Assembly (NCBI RefSeq): GCF_900114455.1
Contig: NZ_FOTC01000003.1
Span: 335,228-399,227 of the forward strand
Length of the DNA: 64,000 nucleotides
Origin: Halogranum rubrum
GTDB taxonomy: Archaea > Halobacteriota > Halobacteria > Halobacteriales > Haloferacaceae
Direction of reading: 5' to 3'
In this document: in pieces, positions 1 to 8,635 of the stretch
Numbering within the stretch: position 1 is the stretch's first letter
Layout: each line of letters opens with the position of its first letter
Position numbers and translations under genes: made by a program
The notes under the pieces: generated by a model
The model's database searches: none
What the model was told of the DNA's origin: nothing
Seen by the model: only the letters and a program-made list of their open reading frames with translations

Positions 1-671
1 CAATCGTCCTCGACAACGCCGAGGCGATTCGCGAGGACTTCCAGCAGGCGCTGCGCCGCGTGATGGAGCAGCACCACCGGACGACACAGTTCGTCATCGC
101 CACGCGCCAGCCCTCGAAGCTCATCCCGCCGATTCGCTCGCGCTGTTTCCCCGTGCCGATTCGTGCGCCGACGACCGACGAGACAATCGACGTGCTCGAA
201 GGCATCGTCGAGGCTGAGGACGTCGAGTACGACTCGAACGGACTGGAGTTCGTCGCCAGCGCCGCCGGTGGCAACCTCCGAAAGGCGGTGCTCTCGGCGC
301 AGGCCACCGTCGTCGAACACGACGAACTGACGATGCAGACCGCCTACCAGACGATGGGCGAACTCGGTCACGACGACGCGATACTCGACGCGCTCTCGGC
401 GGCCGAGGCCGGCGACATCAGTGCTGCCAGAAAGGCCGTCGACGACCTCATCTCCGACGAGGGCTACGACGGCCAAGAGTTCCTGAGCGAACTGCTCCGC
501 GTCGCTCGCGCGAAATCTGACATCGCGGGCGACGACCTGGCTCGACTCTATCGCCTCGCCGGGAGCGTCGACCTCGACCTCGCGACGGGGACCGACGCGA
601 CGATTCACCTGACACACCTGCTGTCGGCGTGGTCGACCGAGTCCACGGAGTCCACGGAGCGTGCAGCGTGA
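1..671 (+). CDS. rfcS: Replication factor C small subunit, 5'-truncated by the window edge
   Basis: This is the C-terminal part of a clamp-loader ATPase small subunit, which loads the PCNA sliding clamp at primer ends. The reading frame is open from base 3, so the start lies outside the window. The visible protein begins with the end of the AAA+ domain: LDNAEAI, then RVMEQHHRTTQFVIATRQ and the sensor/arginine-finger region LIPPIRSRCFPVPIR (the SRC motif typical of RFC small subunits). A helical lid and collar domain follow. The stop overlaps the GTG start of the next gene (GTGA), so the two are probably cotranscribed. Haloarchaea carry several RFC genes, and which paralogue this is was not determined. 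Confidence 0.93.
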   Translation, partial: IVLDNAEAIREDFQQALRRVMEQHHRTTQFVIATRQPSKLIPPIRSRCFPVPIRAPTTDETIDVLEGIVEAEDVEYDSNGLEFVASAAGGNLRKAVLSAQATVVEHDELTMQTAYQTMGELGHDDAILDALSAAEAGDISAARKAVDDLISDEGYDGQEFLSELLRVARAKSDIAGDDLARLYRLAGSVDLDLATGTDATIHLTHLLSAWSTESTESTERAA

Positions 672-1279
672 ACCCGCTTCCAGTCGCGCCCGGGACGTGG
701 CGATACGCGGCCCCACCGCTCTTGCTCGCGCTTCCGGCGCTCGTCGTCGCGTTCCCGGTCGGCGTCGGTCTCCTCGTGCTCACAGTCGCCGTCGTCGCCT
801 TCTTCCGTGACCCCGAGCGGACACCACCCGCGTCCGGTATCGTCGCTCCGGCGCACGGGAAGGTCTCCGTGATTCGTGAGGAAGGTGAACAGGTCCGTGT
901 CGGCGTCTTCATGAACGTCACCGACGTCCACGTCATCCGCGCGCCGACCGACGGCTACGCCGAGTCCGTCGAGCGGCGTCCGGGCGCGTACAAACCGGCG
1001 TTCTCGAAGGACTCCGACCGAAACGAACGCGTCGACGTCGACTTCGGAACGCACGAGGTGTCGTTTATCGCCGGGTGGTTCGCCCGCCGCATCCATCCGT
1101 ACATCTCTGGTGGGGAGTCCGTCGCACGCGGTGAACGACTGGGCCACATCGCCTTCGGAAGTCGCGCAGATATCCTCCTCCCGGAGTGGGTCGACGTCGA
1201 GGACGTCGAGGTAGAAAAAGGGCAGCGCGTCACCGCCGGTCAGACGGTGGTCGTAGAGACGCCGACCGCGGCCGACTGA
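668..1279 (+). CDS. asd: Archaetidylserine decarboxylase proenzyme (phosphatidylserine decarboxylase-related)
   Basis: A 203-residue pyruvoyl-type decarboxylase that makes archaetidylethanolamine from archaetidylserine at the membrane. I place the start at the GTG that overlaps the stop of the RFC gene; a longer upstream reading runs inside RFC. Two hydrophobic segments lie near the N-terminus (PPLLLALPALVVAF and GVGLLVLTVAVVAFF). The body has MNVTDVHVIRAP and RIHPYISGGE, as in the family. Near the C-terminus is the self-cleavage site AFGSRADILLP, in which the Gly-Ser bond is cut to form the pyruvoyl group. The short length fits the archaeal PSD-A subgroup. Confidence 0.92.
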   Translation: MNPLPVAPGTWRYAAPPLLLALPALVVAFPVGVGLLVLTVAVVAFFRDPERTPPASGIVAPAHGKVSVIREEGEQVRVGVFMNVTDVHVIRAPTDGYAESVERRPGAYKPAFSKDSDRNERVDVDFGTHEVSFIAGWFARRIHPYISGGESVARGERLGHIAFGSRADILLPEWVDVEDVEVEKGQRVTAGQTVVVETPTAAD

Positions 1280-1367
1280 TTCTCGAAGCGCTCTCTCGTC
1301 GTGCGTTCTCCAGTGGAAACAGGGGGGTTTGTCAGACGCTCACATCGTCGAGAGCGTCGGAGCAGAG

Positions 1368-2342
1368 TTACGCTCGCGTCAGCACGTGGACGTACCGCGT
1401 GAGCGACCGGTGGACGCGGCGTTGGAACAGTCTCTCTACGTCCCATCCGGCGTCGACGGCGGCGTCCGCCCACGAACGGTCGGCGACGACGACGGCGCGA
1501 GGCGCGACGCGGGCGGCCTCCGAGAGCGCCCCGGCGACGAGGTCCTTCAAGTCGTGTCGAGCAATCTTCGACTGGCGGCCGTAGGGGGCGTCGAAGACGA
1601 CGCCGTCGACACTGTCGTCCTGTAAGGCGAGACTGGTTGCGTCGCCGCGGACCACGTCCCACGTCGCCTCGGGCGTGAGTTCCGCGAGGTTTGTCCGACT
1701 TCCACGAGCCATCTTCCACTGGGCGTCCGCGCCGACGACGCGAGCGCCGACGAGTGCCGCTTCCAGCAGAACGCCGCCGGTGCCGCACATCGGGTCGAGA
1801 ACCGTCTTTCCCGGCCCCGCACCGGCGATGTTGACGAAAGCGCGGGCGTCGAGCGGAGCCATACTTCCCGGTTGGAAAAAGGGGCGGTCGGTCGGCTTTC
1901 GGTCGCCGAAGTCGCGGATGCTCTCGACGTCGAGCCAGCCGAGTATGCAGACGTCGTCGGAGAACAGGACCCGAAGCACGTGGTCGGGGTCGTCGAGGTC
2001 GACCGAGAAACCGCGGTCGACGAGCACACTTCCTAGGGTTCGCTCGGCGTCTTGCGTGCTCACGTCGGTCGCGCTGTGAACGTCACGGGCGCGGACGGCG
2101 ACCGTTCCCGAGCGCTCGATACTGGCCGCTTCGAGGAGGTGACGGGCGCTCTCGACGTCGGCGTCGGTGTGGCCGACGAGTTCGCTGGCGCGGTGGGTGT
2201 ACGCCAGCATGCGGAGGCGGTCCGGCGAGATGCCTCGTGCCGTCGCGAGACCGGACGCGACGACGTCGACGGCGTCGGCCGCGCTTTCGGCCTCGCAGGC
2301 GGCGAACGCGTCGTCCTCGCCGGCGAGTTCGAGACAGTACAC
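1368..2342 (-). CDS. trmG10: tRNA (guanine(10)-N2)-dimethyltransferase (THUMP + methyltransferase)
   Basis: A 324-residue enzyme that methylates N2 of G10 in tRNA. The N-terminus (VYCLELAGEDDAFAACEAE) matches the usual start of this family, so I use the GTG at 2342 rather than the upstream ATG at 2471. A THUMP-like RNA-binding region occupies about the first 150 residues. It is followed by a Rossmann methyltransferase with the SAM-binding motif DPMCGTGGVLLEAALVG and the catalytic motif FDAPYG, a variant of the usual D/N-PPY. It is convergent with asd and divergent from tbp. Confidence 0.9.
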   Translation of the reverse strand: MYCLELAGEDDAFAACEAESAADAVDVVASGLATARGISPDRLRMLAYTHRASELVGHTDADVESARHLLEAASIERSGTVAVRARDVHSATDVSTQDAERTLGSVLVDRGFSVDLDDPDHVLRVLFSDDVCILGWLDVESIRDFGDRKPTDRPFFQPGSMAPLDARAFVNIAGAGPGKTVLDPMCGTGGVLLEAALVGARVVGADAQWKMARGSRTNLAELTPEATWDVVRGDATSLALQDDSVDGVVFDAPYGRQSKIARHDLKDLVAGALSEAARVAPRAVVVADRSWADAAVDAGWDVERLFQRRVHRSLTRYVHVLTRA

Positions 2343-2510
2343 GCTCGCAGTGTGACGACCGACCGGTATGAGGATGCCGACTCTCGCCGCGTCGAACCCC
2401 GTGTGACCAATCGGCAGACGGACAGAATCCCGAGAGACACGGTGACGGGGGCGATTTCCCACCGTCGACACGTTTGGTCACAAATTCGATGTATCATTCA
2501 GTAGCACCAA

Positions 2511-2528
2511 TCTTTTTAAACCTTAAAT
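2511..2528 (+). promoter_or_regulatory. Probable TATA-box region of tbp
   Basis: An AT-rich block in an otherwise GC-rich spacer holds two overlapping TATA-like stretches (TTTTTAAA at 2513-2520 and TTAAAT at 2523-2528). A third TTAAA lies at 2536-2540. The second is about 22 bases before the tbp ATG, which suggests a leaderless or nearly leaderless transcript. Because TBP itself binds such sites, self-regulation is possible but is only inferred. Confidence 0.55.
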
Positions 2529-2547
2529 ACGACCCTTAAATCGATAC

Positions 2548-3108
2548 ATGACCGACCCCACGGACACAATCAATATCGAAAACGTGGTCGCCTCGACGGG
2601 AATCGGGCAGGAACTCGACTTGCAGAGCGTGGCGATGGACCTCGAAGGGGCCGACTACGACCCGGAGCAGTTCCCGGGACTCGTCTACCGGACCCAGAAC
2701 CCGAAGTCTGCGGCGCTCATCTTCCGCTCCGGGAAAATCGTCTGCACGGGGGCCAAGTCGACCGACGACGTTCACGAGAGTCTCAACATCGTCTTCGACA
2801 AACTCCGCGAACTGAAGATTCAGGTCGAAGACGACCCCGAGATTACGGTCCAGAACATCGTCACGAGTGCCGACCTCGGCAAGAACCTCAATCTCAACGC
2901 TATCGCAATCGGTCTCGGTCTGGAGAACATCGAGTACGAACCGGAACAGTTCCCGGGTCTCGTCTATCGCCTCGACGAACCGAAGGTCGTCGCACTGCTG
3001 TTCGGGTCGGGGAAACTCGTCATCACGGGTGGCAAGAAGCCCGAAGACGCGAAACACGCGGTCGAAGTCATCACGGAACGCCTCTCGGAACTCGGCCTCC
3101 TCGGCTGA
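2548..3108 (+). CDS. tbp: TATA-box-binding protein (TBP)
   Basis: A 186-residue general transcription factor that binds the TATA box and recruits TFB and RNA polymerase. It has the two direct repeats of the TBP saddle. Repeat 1 (about residues 8-95) contains [17 protein letters not shown] and [21 protein letters not shown]. Repeat 2 (about 97-186) contains [16 protein letters not shown] and [21 protein letters not shown]. Each repeat has the GLVYR and SGK(I/L)V signatures. The protein is highly acidic and of normal archaeal length. Haloarchaea often have several TBPs; this one sits in a housekeeping neighbourhood, suggesting the main copy (inference). Confidence 0.97.
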   Translation: MTDPTDTINIENVVASTGIGQELDLQSVAMDLEGADYDPEQFPGLVYRTQNPKSAALIFRSGKIVCTGAKSTDDVHESLNIVFDKLRELKIQVEDDPEITVQNIVTSADLGKNLNLNAIAIGLGLENIEYEPEQFPGLVYRLDEPKVVALLFGSGKLVITGGKKPEDAKHAVEVITERLSELGLLG

Positions 3109-3187
3109 ACGCACACCTCTCAGTTTTCTCTCTTTGGCCTGCACCCGAGAGCGTCAGGACCAAACCCCCACACTGCCAACCCGACGT

Positions 3188-3559
3188 ATGGTTATCCTCC
3201 AGGCCGGAGCGGTCGGCAACCCCGTCGCAATCGCGGGTACGGTCGGCCTGTTCGCGCTGTTCCTCTCGGTTACCGCACACATCGCGGCTCGAAACGTCCT
3301 CGGCGACGTCGAGGTGAAGAAGGCGTTCGTCGTGGGACCGCTTCCGGCAGCCATCGCCGTCGTCTCCACTGCGTTCGGTCTCAGCCCCTTCCTCGCTATC
3401 GCCCTCGCAATCTCTGTCGACGCCGTCGCCATCTCGTTGCTCTACAAGCGTTCGCGACGGCTGACGGCTTACATCACCGCCATCCACATCGTCGTCAGCA
3501 TCATCCTCGGCGCGATGCTGTTCTCGCTCGCGTTCCTCCTCAGCAGCGCACCGGGATGA
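3188..3559 (+). CDS. Small haloarchaeal membrane protein of unknown function
   Basis: A 123-residue protein starting at the ATG of MVILQAGAVGNPV; the longer reading upstream runs antisense-like through the end of tbp. Four hydrophobic segments are visible (about residues 11-33, 42-66, 68-82 and 90-115), with a basic loop LLYKRSRRLT before the last. I do not recognise a catalytic motif. It lies about 80 bases after tbp and 58 bases before the CPBP protease gene on the same strand. Confidence 0.72.
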   Translation: MVILQAGAVGNPVAIAGTVGLFALFLSVTAHIAARNVLGDVEVKKAFVVGPLPAAIAVVSTAFGLSPFLAIALAISVDAVAISLLYKRSRRLTAYITAIHIVVSIILGAMLFSLAFLLSSAPG

Positions 3560-3617
3560 GCGAGTGAGAAACAGGGACAACCGAACCGCTCAAGCGACGT
3601 CCGGACGCACGGACGGC

Positions 3618-4634
3618 ATGGTCGACTCACTGGTCGGACTCGTGTGGAATCGCACGGAACGTCGCCTCCGCGCACCGCTTCGAGTCGTCGCGACCCTCCT
3701 CCTCGTCGGTGTGTTCGTACTCGGTCTCGGTCTGCTCGTCGGCGTCCTCGGTCTCGCTCCCCTCCTCGTCAGTCTGTTCGGTGCGAGTGCTGGCAGTCTC
3801 GCGACGGGCCTCGTCGGTAGTCTCGTCGCCGGTATAGCCATCCTCCTCGCCGTCGCCGTCGCCGGTCGGATAGTCGACCGTCGCTGGTTCGACGACTTCG
3901 GCTTCCACCTCGACCGGTCGTGGTGGGTCGACCTCGGATTCGGTCTCGGTCTCGGCGTGGGACTGATGACGTTCGTCTTCGTGACTGGCGTCGCCGCCGG
4001 ATGGTTCCGCGTGACGAGCGTCGCCGTCGGCAACGTCGTCAGCGGCGGGTTCGTGACGCTCGTCGTCCTCTTCTTGCTGGTCGGTCTCTACGAGGAACTG
4101 TTCGCCCGGGGCTACCTCCTGACGAACGTCGCGGAGGGACTCACGGGATACGTCGGCGAGCGTGGGGCCGTCGCGCTCTCCGTGCTCTTCTCGTCGAGCG
4201 TGTTCGGCGTCCTCCACGCCAGCAACCCGAACGCGTCGCTGCTGAGCACCGTGACCATCACCCTCGCGGGCGTGATGCTGGCGCTCGGCTACGTGCTGAC
4301 GGACGAACTCGCCATCCCCATCGGTCTCCACGTCACGTGGAACCTCTTTCAGGGCGGTGTCTACGGCTTTCCCGTCAGCGGGTTGGGGGTCGAAACGACG
4401 GTCGTTGCGACCCGAGAACAGGGACCGGACCTCGTGACGGGCGGGAGTTTCGGCCCCGAGGCCGGGTTGCTCGGCGTCGCGGCGATGGTGCTCGGGACAC
4501 TGGCAATCGTCGCGTGGGTTCGCTGGCGACGCGGCGACGTCGGCATTCACCCGGGGCTGACGACGCCGGAGTTGCGTGTGAGCGAATCGAGTGACGCGAG
4601 TGAGGCGAACGAACTGAGCAATCGAACGAACTGA
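3618..4634 (+). CDS. CPBP family intramembrane metalloprotease
   Basis: A 338-residue multi-spanning protein of the CPBP (Abi/CAAX-protease-like) family. The start is placed at the ATG of MVDSLVGLVW; a GTG at 3564 in frame would add a hydrophilic leader with no family support. The active-site motifs are visible: LYEELFARGYLL (the EExxxR glutamates), FGVLHASNP (first His) and GLHVTWNLFQG (second His with Asn). There are about eight transmembrane segments. The C-terminal tail is soluble and rich in Ser and Glu. The substrate is unknown; bacterial relatives act in prenyl-protein processing or bacteriocin immunity. Confidence 0.88.
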   Translation: MVDSLVGLVWNRTERRLRAPLRVVATLLLVGVFVLGLGLLVGVLGLAPLLVSLFGASAGSLATGLVGSLVAGIAILLAVAVAGRIVDRRWFDDFGFHLDRSWWVDLGFGLGLGVGLMTFVFVTGVAAGWFRVTSVAVGNVVSGGFVTLVVLFLLVGLYEELFARGYLLTNVAEGLTGYVGERGAVALSVLFSSSVFGVLHASNPNASLLSTVTITLAGVMLALGYVLTDELAIPIGLHVTWNLFQGGVYGFPVSGLGVETTVVATREQGPDLVTGGSFGPEAGLLGVAAMVLGTLAIVAWVRWRRGDVGIHPGLTTPELRVSESSDASEANELSNRTN

Positions 4635-4670
4635 GCGAACGGCTATCTCGCCGGGCGGCGACTCTCCTGT

Positions 4671-5081
4671 ATGGACCCCAGACTCACGCTCGTGACGCTC
4701 GGCGTCGCCGACGTCGACACCGCGATAGCGTTCTACCGCGACGGACTCGGCTTTCCGATGCAAGAACGAGAACCCGACAGCGACGTCGCGTTCTTCACGC
4801 TCGACGGGACGTGGCTCTCGGTCTATCCGCGGAAGCTACTGGCCGAAGACGCGACAGTGCCGTTCGCCGACGGCGACGAGGCTGGATTCTCCGGGGTGAC
4901 GCTGGCGCACAACGTCGACTCGAAAGCCGAAGTCGACGCGATTCTGGGGACGGTCGAGGAAGTTGGCGGGCGACTCGTAAAACCGGCAGCAGATACGTTC
5001 TGGGGCGGCTACTCGGGCTACTTCGCGGACCCCGACGGCCACCTGTGGGAGGTCGCGTACCCGCTTCTCACGGCAGAGTGA
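4671..5081 (+). CDS. VOC family (glyoxalase/dioxygenase-like) protein
   Basis: A 136-residue single VOC-fold protein with two beta-alpha-beta-beta-beta modules. It opens with LTLVTLGVADVDTAIAFYRDGLGF and ends with GYFADPDGHLWEVAYPL; the His and Glu in DGHLWEV are typical metal ligands. The intervening part includes SGVTLAHNVDSKAEVDAIL. Members include glyoxalase I, ring-cleaving dioxygenases and resistance proteins, and the sequence does not tell which reaction this one performs. It starts 36 bases after the CPBP gene. Confidence 0.88.
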   Translation: MDPRLTLVTLGVADVDTAIAFYRDGLGFPMQEREPDSDVAFFTLDGTWLSVYPRKLLAEDATVPFADGDEAGFSGVTLAHNVDSKAEVDAILGTVEEVGGRLVKPAADTFWGGYSGYFADPDGHLWEVAYPLLTAE

Positions 5082-5117
5082 GGGTGAAAAATCGACGGCG
5101 ACCCGTTCGGAAGAGCG

Positions 5118-5963
5118 TTACTCGACCAACCGCTCGATTTCGGTCACGAGGATGTCCGAGGCACCGACACCGCGGAGGTCGTTGATGACGTTGAACACGT
5201 CGCGTTCGTCGACGACGACGTGGACGGCCACCTTCTCGCCACCGGCGATGTCCATCACCGTCGGCCCGCCCATCCCGGGGATGACGTCGCGGACGTCGTC
5301 CAGTTTGTCCTTCGGCGCGTTCATCATCAGATAGCGTTTGCCGTCGGCGGCCAGCACAGAGCGAAGCGCCATCGTCACCTGTTGGACCTTCGCGTCGTCT
5401 GCGACGTCCGGGCGGGCGAAGAGGCGAACCGACGAGGAGAGCACCTCGTCGATGATTCCTAATCGGTTCACCGCGAGCGTCGTCCCCGTCGAGGTGATGT
5501 CGATGATGGCGTCGGCCATGTCGACGTGCGGAGTGAGTTCGGTCGCACCGGTCACTTTCACGATTTCGGGGGAGACACCCTGCTCTTCGAAGTAGCGTCG
5601 GGCGATGGTCGGGAACTCGGTGGCGACGCTCTTGTCGTCGACGTCGGCGACAGTCTCGATGTCGCCGTCTTCGGGGGCGGCGAGGACGAGTCGGCAAGAG
5701 CCGAACTCCAGGTCCAAGAGTTCCGTCAACTCGTGGCCCGACTCTCGCACCTGATCGAGACCCGTGATTCCCAGGTCTGCCGCGCCGTCGCGGACGTACT
5801 CAGGAATGTCGGCCGCGCGAGCGAACAGGACGGTCACGTCGGGGTCGACCGTCTCGGCGTAGAGTTTGCGGTCCGACCCGTTCTTGATGTGGAGGCCGGC
5901 GTGTTCGAGCAGCTCGATGGTCGGGTCGTGGATGCGCCCTTTGTTGGGCACGGCGATGCGCAT
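5118..5963 (-). CDS. hisG: ATP phosphoribosyltransferase, long form (histidine biosynthesis step 1)
   Basis: A 281-residue enzyme that joins ATP and PRPP, the committed step of histidine synthesis. It starts [24 protein letters not shown]. The PRPP-binding loop is in [15 protein letters not shown] (read as [15 protein letters not shown]), and [12 protein letters not shown] is also family-typical. The C-terminal third (about residues 205-281, including [15 protein letters not shown] and [12 protein letters not shown]) is the ACT-like regulatory domain of the long, histidine-inhibited form. No other his genes are next to it, in keeping with the scattered his genes of haloarchaea. Confidence 0.95.
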   Translation of the reverse strand: MRIAVPNKGRIHDPTIELLEHAGLHIKNGSDRKLYAETVDPDVTVLFARAADIPEYVRDGAADLGITGLDQVRESGHELTELLDLEFGSCRLVLAAPEDGDIETVADVDDKSVATEFPTIARRYFEEQGVSPEIVKVTGATELTPHVDMADAIIDITSTGTTLAVNRLGIIDEVLSSSVRLFARPDVADDAKVQQVTMALRSVLAADGKRYLMMNAPKDKLDDVRDVIPGMGGPTVMDIAGGEKVAVHVVVDERDVFNVINDLRGVGASDILVTEIERLVE

Positions 5964-6058
5964 ACTCCCCAGTCAGCCCCACGGGAGAACTGTCTTTCCC
6001 TCTCCCGTAGACGAGACGAACCACACCAGCTAATGTCTCCACGTGGAAACCACCAGTC

Positions 6059-7354
6059 ATGAGCACGCTCCTCATCGAAGGCGGACAGGTACTACTACCC
6101 GATATGCGGGTCGTCGAGGCGGACGTCCTCGTCGACGCCGACGAAGGTGGTATCCTCGACGTGGGCACGGACATCGAAGTCGACGCCGACGAGACGCTCG
6201 ACGCCTCGGGTGGACTGGTGATGCCCGGTCTCGTCAACGCCCACTGTCACGCCGCGATGACCCTGCTTCGAGGGTACGCCGACGACAAACCGCTCGACGC
6301 GTGGCTACAGGAGGACATCTGGCCGGCCGAGGCCGAACTGACGGCCGAGGACATCCACGTCGGCACGGAGTTGGGTCTCTTGGAGATGATCAAATCCGGG
6401 ACGACCGCGTTCGCGGATATGTACTTCGACGTCCCCGAAGTCGTCGACGCCATCGACGAGGCTGGACTCCGCGCTCGCGTCGGCCACGGTGTCGTCACCG
6501 TCGCCAAAGACGACGAGGGCGCACAGGCCGACATCGACGAGAGTCTCGACATCGCCCGCGAGTTCGACGGTGCCGCAGACGGCCGCGTCACGACGGCGTA
6601 CATGCCACACTCGCTGACGACGGTCGGCGAGTCGTACCTCCGCGAGAGCGTCGCCGAGGCACGCGAAGACGACATCCCGGTCCACTTCCACGCCAACGAG
6701 ACGACCGACGAAGTCGACCCCATCGTCGACGAACGTGACGAACGACCGCTCGAATACGCCGACGACCTCGGGATGCTCACCCACGAGGACTTCGTCGCCC
6801 ACGGCGTCCACGTCGACGGGGCCGAAATCGACCTGCTCGCGACGCGCGGGACGGGCGTCGTCCACTGTCCGGCCTCGAACATGAAACTCGCGAGCGGGAT
6901 GGCCCCGGTCCAGCGGATGCTCGACGCCGGTGTCACGGTCGGACTCGGAACCGACGGCGCGGCGTCGAACAACGACCTCGACATGTTCGACGAGATGCGC
7001 GACGCGGCGATGCTGGGGAAACTCGCGACCGGAAACGCCAGCGCCGTCGACGCCGAGAGCGTCGTCCAGATGGCGACGCAGGGGAGCGCCGATGCCATCG
7101 GCGTCCAGTCGGGCGTCGTCGAACCCGGTGCGAACGCCGACCTCGTCGTCCTCGACCTCGACTCGCCGCATCTCACGCCCGCCCACGACCTCGTGAGCCA
7201 CCTCGCCTACGCCGCTCGCGGGTCCGACGTTCGCCACACCGTCTGCGACGGTCAGGTGCTCATGCGTGACCGCGAGGTGCTGACGATGGACGAGTCGGCC
7301 GTGCTGACGCGTGCACGGGACCACGCTACGGCTCTCGTCGAACGCGCCGAGTAA
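6059..7354 (+). CDS. mtaD: 5-methylthioadenosine/S-adenosylhomocysteine deaminase (amidohydrolase)
   Basis: A 431-residue amidohydrolase expected to deaminate adenosine-type leaving products of SAM reactions (MTA, SAH or 5'-deoxyadenosine). Metal-binding and catalytic motifs are visible: GLVNAHCHAAMTLLRGYADD (HxH and the substrate loop), VHFHANET, VAHGVHVD and LGTDGAASNNDLDM. The TIM barrel is flanked by the small beta-sandwich formed from the N- and C-terminal ends. It lies 1.3 kb upstream of ahcY on the same strand, with the 7548-8393 gene between, so both SAH-handling enzymes occur close together. Haloarchaeal relatives are annotated mtaD or dadD; the exact substrate is not determined. Confidence 0.9.
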   Translation: MSTLLIEGGQVLLPDMRVVEADVLVDADEGGILDVGTDIEVDADETLDASGGLVMPGLVNAHCHAAMTLLRGYADDKPLDAWLQEDIWPAEAELTAEDIHVGTELGLLEMIKSGTTAFADMYFDVPEVVDAIDEAGLRARVGHGVVTVAKDDEGAQADIDESLDIAREFDGAADGRVTTAYMPHSLTTVGESYLRESVAEAREDDIPVHFHANETTDEVDPIVDERDERPLEYADDLGMLTHEDFVAHGVHVDGAEIDLLATRGTGVVHCPASNMKLASGMAPVQRMLDAGVTVGLGTDGAASNNDLDMFDEMRDAAMLGKLATGNASAVDAESVVQMATQGSADAIGVQSGVVEPGANADLVVLDLDSPHLTPAHDLVSHLAYAARGSDVRHTVCDGQVLMRDREVLTMDESAVLTRARDHATALVERAE

Positions 7355-7547
7355 GTCGGTCGAACGCGTCTCGGTATCGTCTCCGGTGAAGAAAATCAAC
7401 AGTATAAGAATGTTTGTTTTTCTTGAATCTACGCCACGAGAGAGCTTTCTAAACAGTGTTGAACGATGTGAGCGCGTCGTGGAACGGGGCGAACGAGGTG
7501 AACGACACGTTCTGTTTATCTTGAATGTCTGCCTCAGAGAGGATGCA

Positions 7548-8393
7548 ATGAACGCTCACAGAAAGGTCAACACACTCGCAATCACGATGATGCTCGTCCT
7601 CGCGGGCCTCACCGGGGCCGCAGGAACGGCCGTCGCACAGTCCGCAGGCAACGCAGGAAACACGGGCACTGGTGATACAGTGGCCGCAGCAGGCAACGTC
7701 GCCGTCACCGTCGAACAAGACGGAAACACCAGTGGCGCAGTCGTCACGGTCACCGACGGCGACGTGCCCGTCGAGAACGCGACGGTCGACGTGACGAGCG
7801 ATACGACCTACGCGGGAACTGGAACGTACCAGACGGGCGCTGAGGGGACCATCTCGCTTCCCGCACCCGCAGAGACGACGACGGTGACGGTGACGGCGAC
7901 GAGCGGCAACCACTCCGCGACGACGACGGCGGAACTAGAGGCGCTGACGTTCGAGAGTTTCGGACAGCGCGTCTCGTACTTCGTTCACGGCCTCCTCGAC
8001 GGCCAGCGCACCGAAGGCGGCATCGGCCAGTTCGTCTCGGAGTTCGTGAAGACGCACAACCCGAGCAACGACAACAAGCCGGACCACGCTGGGAAACCCG
8101 ACAAAGCAGGGAAACCCGACCACGCAGGACAGAACGGCGAGAAGGACAAGAAAGACAAGAAGGACAAGGCTGGCAAGCCAGAGAACGCAGGCGACAACGG
8201 CAAGAGCGACAAGCAGACCGGGAAACCCGACCACGCGAACGGGAAGGACAAAGCCAAAGACGACGAGTCTGAAGAGGAACAGACCGACGACGCGCAGGCA
8301 GATGAGTCCGACAGTGACCGTCGCCCCGACAGAGGGAACGGCAACGGCAACGGAAAGGGTCCCAAGGCACTCGCCGCACCGCTGACGAACTAA
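7548..8393 (+). CDS. Secreted low-complexity protein with KPDHAG-type repeats
   Basis: A 281-residue protein that starts at the ATG of MNAHRKVNTLAITMMLVL. This gives a Sec signal peptide (basic N-region, hydrophobic core, cleavage near AVAQS). An Ig-like beta region follows (about residues 45-125; VTVEQDGNTSGAVVTVTDG, then PVENATVDV). The C-terminal half is highly charged, with imperfect repeats of K-P-D-H/K-A-G (about 178-205), Lys/Asp blocks, and a Glu/Asp then Asn/Gly tail. There is no C-terminal membrane anchor or sorting motif, so it is probably secreted. A longer reading from 7311 has no support. Function unknown; possibly extracellular or surface-associated. Confidence 0.75.
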   Translation: MNAHRKVNTLAITMMLVLAGLTGAAGTAVAQSAGNAGNTGTGDTVAAAGNVAVTVEQDGNTSGAVVTVTDGDVPVENATVDVTSDTTYAGTGTYQTGAEGTISLPAPAETTTVTVTATSGNHSATTTAELEALTFESFGQRVSYFVHGLLDGQRTEGGIGQFVSEFVKTHNPSNDNKPDHAGKPDKAGKPDHAGQNGEKDKKDKKDKAGKPENAGDNGKSDKQTGKPDHANGKDKAKDDESEEEQTDDAQADESDSDRRPDRGNGNGNGKGPKALAAPLTN

Positions 8394-8490
8394 CGCTCTC
8401 TACGGCATCGAACCGGACAGTCGTCCGCACCGGGTGTCTCGCGGCGTTCGACCCGAGACCCCCCACCCGGACACACCAACAGGGAGGAGG

Positions 8491-8542
8491 GAGTCGACTC
8501 GGCAGTTAGGGGAAGAGAGTCGACTCGGCATTTAGGGGAAGG
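8491..8542. repeat. Two tandem 26-bp repeats upstream of ahcY
   Basis: Two adjacent near-identical 26-base units occupy 8491-8516 and 8517-8542, and differ at two positions. Each begins with the palindrome GAGTCGACTC and continues GGCAGTTAGGGGAAG or GGCATTTAGGGGAAG. A third partial GAGTCGAGTCGAC follows at about 8544. They lie 94-145 bases before the ahcY start, in a spacer of 242 bases with no gene. Confidence 0.75.
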
Positions 8543-8635
8543 GGAGTCGAGTCGACATCGCCGGGCAACGGAACGAGTCCACGAGGGCGTTCCGCCTTCG
8601 GTATCGTTTTCACCGCCCTCGTCGCATCCAGACGC

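Noticed and set aside
3627..4763. A 378-codon minus-strand reading across the CPBP gene
   Set aside because: Shadow of a membrane protein gene with clear EExxxR and His motifs on the plus strand.
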